Positions 60,632-64,000 of a stretch of 64,000 nucleotides of DNA are shown here, in pieces; positions within the stretch are counted from its first letter, which is position 1; every line of letters starts with the position of its first letter. Below the pieces are notes generated by a model, which was given only the letters and a program-made list of their open reading frames with translations, made no database searches and had not been told where the DNA came from. Position numbers and translations under genes: made by a program. Source of the stretch: Clostridia bacterium (lineage in GTDB: Bacteria; Bacillota; Clostridia; Oscillospirales; Acutalibacteraceae); assembly GCA_017517135.1 (NCBI GenBank), contig JAFXAK010000031.1, forward strand, positions 20,782 through 84,781, read 5' to 3'.

Positions 60632-61135
60632 TTAACCTAAAATTTCCTTAGCGGTCTTGCCTCTTACAGCAGCAACTTCGTCTACTGTACGAAGAAGTGA
60701 AAGACCGTTAATTGTAGCTCTTACTACATTGCAAGGATTGTTTGAACGAAGAGCCTTAGCTCTGATGTCCTTGATTCCTACTGTGTCAACAACAGCACGA
60801 ACGGGACCGCCGGCGATAACGCCGGTACCGGGAGAAGCGGGCTTGAGAAGAACTTCACCAGCGCCGAACTTACCGATAATTTCGTGAGGAATTGTTGTGC
60901 CTTTAAGAGAAACATGAATGAGATTCTTCTTAGCATCCTCAATACCCTTACGGATAGCGTCCGGAACTTCACCGGACTTACCAAGACCGAAGCCGATTGT
61001 GCCCTTACCGTCACCAACAACTACGAGAGCAGCGAACTTGTAGATACGACCACCCTTAACAGTTTTTGATACACGATTAATCGCAACGACTTTCTCCTGG
61101 AATTCGTTATCTTTCTGTGCTTCAAACTTAGCCAA
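60632..61135 (-). CDS. rpsE: 30S ribosomal protein S5
   Basis: 167 residues with the double-stranded RNA-binding fold ([19 protein letters not shown]) and the C-terminal [15 protein letters not shown]. The loop implicated in spectinomycin binding (VSKTVKGGR) has no visible change. GGAGGAATG precedes the start. Confidence 0.98.
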   Translation of the reverse strand: MAKFEAQKDNEFQEKVVAINRVSKTVKGGRIYKFAALVVVGDGKGTIGFGLGKSGEVPDAIRKGIEDAKKNLIHVSLKGTTIPHEIIGKFGAGEVLLKPASPGTGVIAGGPVRAVVDTVGIKDIRAKALRSNNPCNVVRATINGLSLLRTVDEVAAVRGKTAKEILG

Positions 61136-61152
61136 AAGTCATTCCTCCTTCA

Positions 61153-61512
61153 TTAGAACTTGAGGCCACCCTCACGGGCGCCTTCGGCCAAGCCCTGGAC
61201 ACGGCCGTGATAGATGTAACCGCCGCGGTCGAATACGCAAACATCAATATTCTTCTGGGCAGCTCTTTCTGCTAATAACTTGCCGACTTTCTTAGCGGCT
61301 TCTACATTTCCGCCGTATTCCTCAAAAGCCTTCTCTGCTGTTGATGCAGCTGCAAGAGTTACACCCTTGTCATCATCAATAAGCTGAGCATAGATGTGCT
61401 TGAGGGAGCGGTAAACATTAAGGCGAGGACACTCGGCAGTGCCGTGGATTTTGCCACGGACTCTCTTATGACGAGCCTGTCTTGCCTTTTGTGTGTTAGG
61501 TCTGTTAACCAT
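61153..61512 (-). CDS. rplR: 50S ribosomal protein L18
   Basis: 119 residues binding 5S r[17 protein letters not shown] N-terminus (here [20 protein letters not shown]) and [20 protein letters not shown] at the end are signatures. AGGAGGATAC precedes the start. Confidence 0.98.
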   Translation of the reverse strand: MVNRPNTQKARQARHKRVRGKIHGTAECPRLNVYRSLKHIYAQLIDDDKGVTLAAASTAEKAFEEYGGNVEAAKKVGKLLAERAAQKNIDVCVFDRGGYIYHGRVQGLAEGAREGGLKF

Positions 61513-61530
61513 AAAAGTATCCTCCTGTAA

Positions 61531-62076
61531 TTATTTGCCGCTCTTACCGGCCTTACCTTCTTTACGACGGACAACTTCGTCAATGTATCTGATACCTTTG
61601 CCCTTGTAGGGTTCGGGAGGACGAACGCCTCTTACTTCAGATGCAAACTGACCGACAAGCTGCTTGTCAAAGCCGGAAATAACGATTTTGTTGGGTGCGG
61701 GAACTTCTACTGTAATTCCTGCGGGAGGAGCCATAACAACCTGATGTGAGTAACCTACGTTGAGAACAAGGTCTTTACCCTGCATTGCTGCACGGTAACC
61801 GATACCAACGATTTCAAGTTCCTTCGAAAATCCTTTGCTAACGCCCTCTATCATATTTGCAATAAGTGTTCTTGTGAGACCGTGAAGAGATCTGTTTTCC
61901 TTCTGGTCATTGGGACGGGTAACTGTTACAACGCCGTCTGCAAGAGCAATTGTCATATTGCTGTTAAATGTTCCGGTAAGGGTACCCTTGGGACCTTTTA
62001 CGGTAACAGTGCTGTTATCAACATTGACATCAACTCCGGCCGGAACAACGATGGGTAATTTACCTATACGTGACAT
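61531..62076 (-). CDS. rplF: 50S ribosomal protein L6
   Basis: 181 residues. [15 protein letters not shown] at the N-terminus, [10 protein letters not shown], and [11 protein letters not shown] near the end. ATG 62076 follows AGGAGGTACAAGGG; the longer in-frame start at 62124 overlaps rpsH coding sequence and is rejected. Confidence 0.98.
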   Translation of the reverse strand: MSRIGKLPIVVPAGVDVNVDNSTVTVKGPKGTLTGTFNSNMTIALADGVVTVTRPNDQKENRSLHGLTRTLIANMIEGVSKGFSKELEIVGIGYRAAMQGKDLVLNVGYSHQVVMAPPAGITVEVPAPNKIVISGFDKQLVGQFASEVRGVRPPEPYKGKGIRYIDEVVRRKEGKAGKSGK

Positions 62077-62089
62077 CCCTTGTACCTCC

Positions 62090-62488
62090 TTACCAAATGA
62101 ATGCAAGGACTTCGCCGCCGACATTTGCCTTACGAGCGTCCTTATCTGTCATAATGCCCTTTGATGTTGAGAGAATTGCTGTACCAAGACCTTTCATAAC
62201 CTTGGGCATATTCTCGCAATCGGTGTATATACGCAGACCGGGCTTAGAAACTCTGCGTAAACCGAGTAATACCTGTGACTTATTGGGACCGTATTTCAGA
62301 GCGATTTCGATTACGCCCTGCTTACCGTCGTCAATTACCTTAAAACCTTTTATATAACCCTCATCAACAAGAATCTGAGCGATTGCCTTCTTCATATTTG
62401 AAGCAGGAACAGAAACTGTGTCATGCTTTGCGGAATTGGCGTTTCTGATTCTTGTGAGCATATCTGCGATGGGATCGGTAATCTGCAT
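62090..62488 (-). CDS. rpsH: 30S ribosomal protein S8
   Basis: 132 residues. It starts [17 protein letters not shown] and ends with [21 protein letters not shown], the family C-terminus that binds the central domain of 16S rRNA. In other bacteria S8 is the spc operon repressor. GGAGGTTAA precedes the start. Confidence 0.98.
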   Translation of the reverse strand: MQITDPIADMLTRIRNANSAKHDTVSVPASNMKKAIAQILVDEGYIKGFKVIDDGKQGVIEIALKYGPNKSQVLLGLRRVSKPGLRIYTDCENMPKVMKGLGTAILSTSKGIMTDKDARKANVGGEVLAFIW

Positions 62489-62510
62489 GCCGTTAACCTC
62501 CTTTTAGCTT

Positions 62511-62696
62511 TTACCAGCTTGCTTTCTTAACTCCGGGAATCTGACCTGCATGAGCTAACTCTCTGAAGCAGATACGGCAAACACCGTACTTACGCAAATA
62601 AGCGTGGGGTCTTCCGCAAATCTTGCATCTGTTGTATGCTCTTGTTGAGTACTTTGCAGGCTTAGCCTGTTTATTCTTCATTGCTGTCTTTGCCAT
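62511..62696 (-). CDS. rpsN: 30S ribosomal protein S14, type Z (zinc)
   Basis: 61 residues with CKICGRPH ... CRICFRE, the two C-x2-C pairs of the zinc-ribbon form typical of Firmicutes. GGAGGGG precedes the start. Confidence 0.98.
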   Translation of the reverse strand: MAKTAMKNKQAKPAKYSTRAYNRCKICGRPHAYLRKYGVCRICFRELAHAGQIPGVKKASW

Positions 62697-62708
62697 TGTT
62701 ACCCCTCC

Positions 62709-63248
62709 TTACTTTGCAAAGGGAGCGCCCATAAGGGAAAGCAGCTCTCTTGCTTCTTCGTCAGTCTGTGCAGTTGTTACGATACAAACATCCATACCGC
62801 GAACTTTATCAATCTTATCATACTCAATTTCAGGGAAAATGAGCTGTTCCTTTACGCCGAGAGAGTAGTTACCTCTGCCGTCAAAGGAGTTGGGGTTAAT
62901 ACCTCTGAAGTCACGAACTCTGGGGAGAGCAAGATTGAAGAGTCTGTCAACAAACTCATACATTCTGTCACCACGGAGAGTTACCTTTACGCCGTTGGGC
63001 ATACCTTCACGAAGTTTGAAGTTAGCAACTGATTTCTTTGCAAGGCAAACAACGGGCTTCTGACCTGTGATCTTACCGATATCAGAAACAATAGCGTCAA
63101 CTGCCTTGGGGTTATCTCGTGCTTCGCCGCAACCAACATTGATAACGATCTTATCAATCTTGGGAATCTGCATAACGCTCTTATAGTTGAATTTCTTCAT
63201 AAGTGCGGGAGCGACTTCAGCACTGTACATTTCTTTAAGTCTTGCCAT
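62709..63248 (-). CDS. rplE: 50S ribosomal protein L5
   Basis: 179 residues binding 5S r[16 protein letters not shown] near the N-terminus, [21 protein letters not shown] and [19 protein letters not shown] are signatures. GGAGG lies upstream. Confidence 0.98.
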   Translation of the reverse strand: MARLKEMYSAEVAPALMKKFNYKSVMQIPKIDKIVINVGCGEARDNPKAVDAIVSDIGKITGQKPVVCLAKKSVANFKLREGMPNGVKVTLRGDRMYEFVDRLFNLALPRVRDFRGINPNSFDGRGNYSLGVKEQLIFPEIEYDKIDKVRGMDVCIVTTAQTDEEARELLSLMGAPFAK

Positions 63249-63268
63249 TTTTGTTGTCCTCCCTTTAA

Positions 63269-63592
63269 TTATTCAAAGTGAGCGCTGCACTTCTTGCAAA
63301 CGCGAACCTTGTTGCCCTTGTCATCAATAACACGGCCAACTCTTGTAGCCTTGCCGCACTTGGGGCAAACAAGCTGAACCTTATCAGCATAAAGAGCGCT
63401 TTCTGCCTCAATGATGCCGCCGGGTTCACCCATTCTTCTGGGCTTTACGTGCTTTTTAACAACATTGATACCTTCAACGATAACCTTACCTTCTGAAGGA
63501 CTTACCTGAAGAACCTTACCGGTCTTGCCTCTGTCCTTGCCGTTGATTACCATTACTGTATCACCGGTCTTTACATGAACTTTGTTACTCAT
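63269..63592 (-). CDS. rplX: 50S ribosomal protein L24
   Basis: 107 residues with the KOW motif [20 protein letters not shown] and a C-terminal [11 protein letters not shown] ... CKKCSA zinc-like pair. ATG 63592 follows GGAGGTGCGAAGA; an in-frame start at 63601 is less well placed. Confidence 0.97.
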   Translation of the reverse strand: MSNKVHVKTGDTVMVINGKDRGKTGKVLQVSPSEGKVIVEGINVVKKHVKPRRMGEPGGIIEAESALYADKVQLVCPKCGKATRVGRVIDDKGNKVRVCKKCSAHFE

Positions 63593-63607
63593 TCTTCGCA
63601 CCTCCGA

Positions 63608-63976
63608 TTAAAGTACTTCGGGAGCGAGGCTGAGGATTTTGGAATAATCCTTATCACGAAGCTCTCTTGCTACCGGTCCAAAAATACGAGTACCCTTGGG
63701 GTTTTTATCTTCCTTGATGATAACAGCTGCGTTTTCATCGAAACGGATGTATGTGCCGTCAGCTCTGCGAACGCCCTTTGCGGAACGAACAACAACTGCC
63801 TTAACAACATCACCCTTTTTAACAACGCCGCCGGGTGTAGCCTTTTTAACAGAAGCTACTATAACATCGCCGATGTTGGCATACTTTCTGCCTGTACCAC
63901 CGAGCACACGGATGCACATAAGTTCCTTAGCACCCGTATTATCGGCAACTTTAAGTAAAGTCTGCTGCTGAATCAT
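63608..63976 (-). CDS. rplN: 50S ribosomal protein L14
   Basis: 122 residues. [20 protein letters not shown] and [16 protein letters not shown] are the family start, and it ends [33 protein letters not shown] precedes the start. Confidence 0.98.
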   Translation of the reverse strand: MIQQQTLLKVADNTGAKELMCIRVLGGTGRKYANIGDVIVASVKKATPGGVVKKGDVVKAVVVRSAKGVRRADGTYIRFDENAAVIIKEDKNPKGTRIFGPVARELRDKDYSKILSLAPEVL

Positions 63977-63988
63977 GAATGTGCCTCC

Positions 63989-64000
63989 TTATTTTGCTTT
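63989..64000 (-). CDS. rpsQ: C-terminal end of ribosomal protein S17 (cut by window edge)
   Basis: Only the last three codons (Lys-Ala-Lys) and TAA are inside the window, directly upstream of rplN's Shine-Dalgarno. The identity rests on the conserved order rpsQ-rplN-rplX and the basic ending typical of S17. Confidence 0.6.
   Translation of the reverse strand, partial: KAK

Overview
The window looks like a piece of chromosome from an anaerobic, spore-forming Clostridia bacterium, probably a gut Oscillospiraceae/Ruminococcaceae-type species. The evidence is a spoIIAA-spoIIAB-sigF sporulation operon, a secreted dockerin-repeat protein, a zinc-ribbon S14, the Gram-positive order of the ribosomal cluster (adk-map-KOW protein-infA-rpmJ after secY) and low-GC promoters close to TTGACA/TATAAT. 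No rRNA, tRNA, insertion sequence or CRISPR array was found.

Positions 1 to about 11.2 kb are an AT-rich integrated mobile element whose left end lies outside the window. It carries the end of a recombinase-like protein, an AEP-type replication primase, three ~327-residue paralogues of unknown function (one interrupted by an in-frame TAA, and each preceded by a hairpin leader), a regulatory region with face-to-face promoters, and an excisionase / two-repeat zinc protein / tyrosine integrase module of Tn916 type. The element abuts the 3' end of lysS, with a tandem 11-bp repeat there that could be integrase arm sites.

From 11.2 to 30.3 kb the content is chromosomal: lysS and greA, the dockerin-repeat protein, a DUF5058-type membrane pair, a short-chain dehydrogenase, a repeat-bearing lipoprotein, rpe, and a MecA-like adaptor. 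These are followed by an odd operon encoding an RnfD-like protein, an RnfE-like protein fused to a very long charged coiled coil, an RnfA-like protein and a membrane-anchored DUF4015 glycosidase-like protein. The Rnf-like proteins appear to lack the intramembrane iron-sulphur cysteines, and no RnfB, RnfC or RnfG is present. Then come a GH106-like glycoside hydrolase, the sigma-F operon and an EamA transporter.

From 30.3 to 53.6 kb there is a 2,323-residue cyclic beta-1,2-glucan synthase-like protein (GT84 plus GH94), a hydrolase/ABC-transporter/cyclase operon, the glycolytic set pgk-tpiA-gpmI, a patatin-like lipase with a GPH sugar symporter, an EF-G paralogue with a degenerate guanine-recognition motif, a ceramidase-like secreted protein beside an EEP-family phosphodiesterase, and a small accessory island (Thr-rich membrane protein, basic protein, XRE regulator with two operators). 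From 53.6 kb to the end the minus strand carries the distal S10-spc-alpha ribosomal protein cluster, rpsQ to rplQ, including rpmD and rpmJ, which are short enough to be missed.
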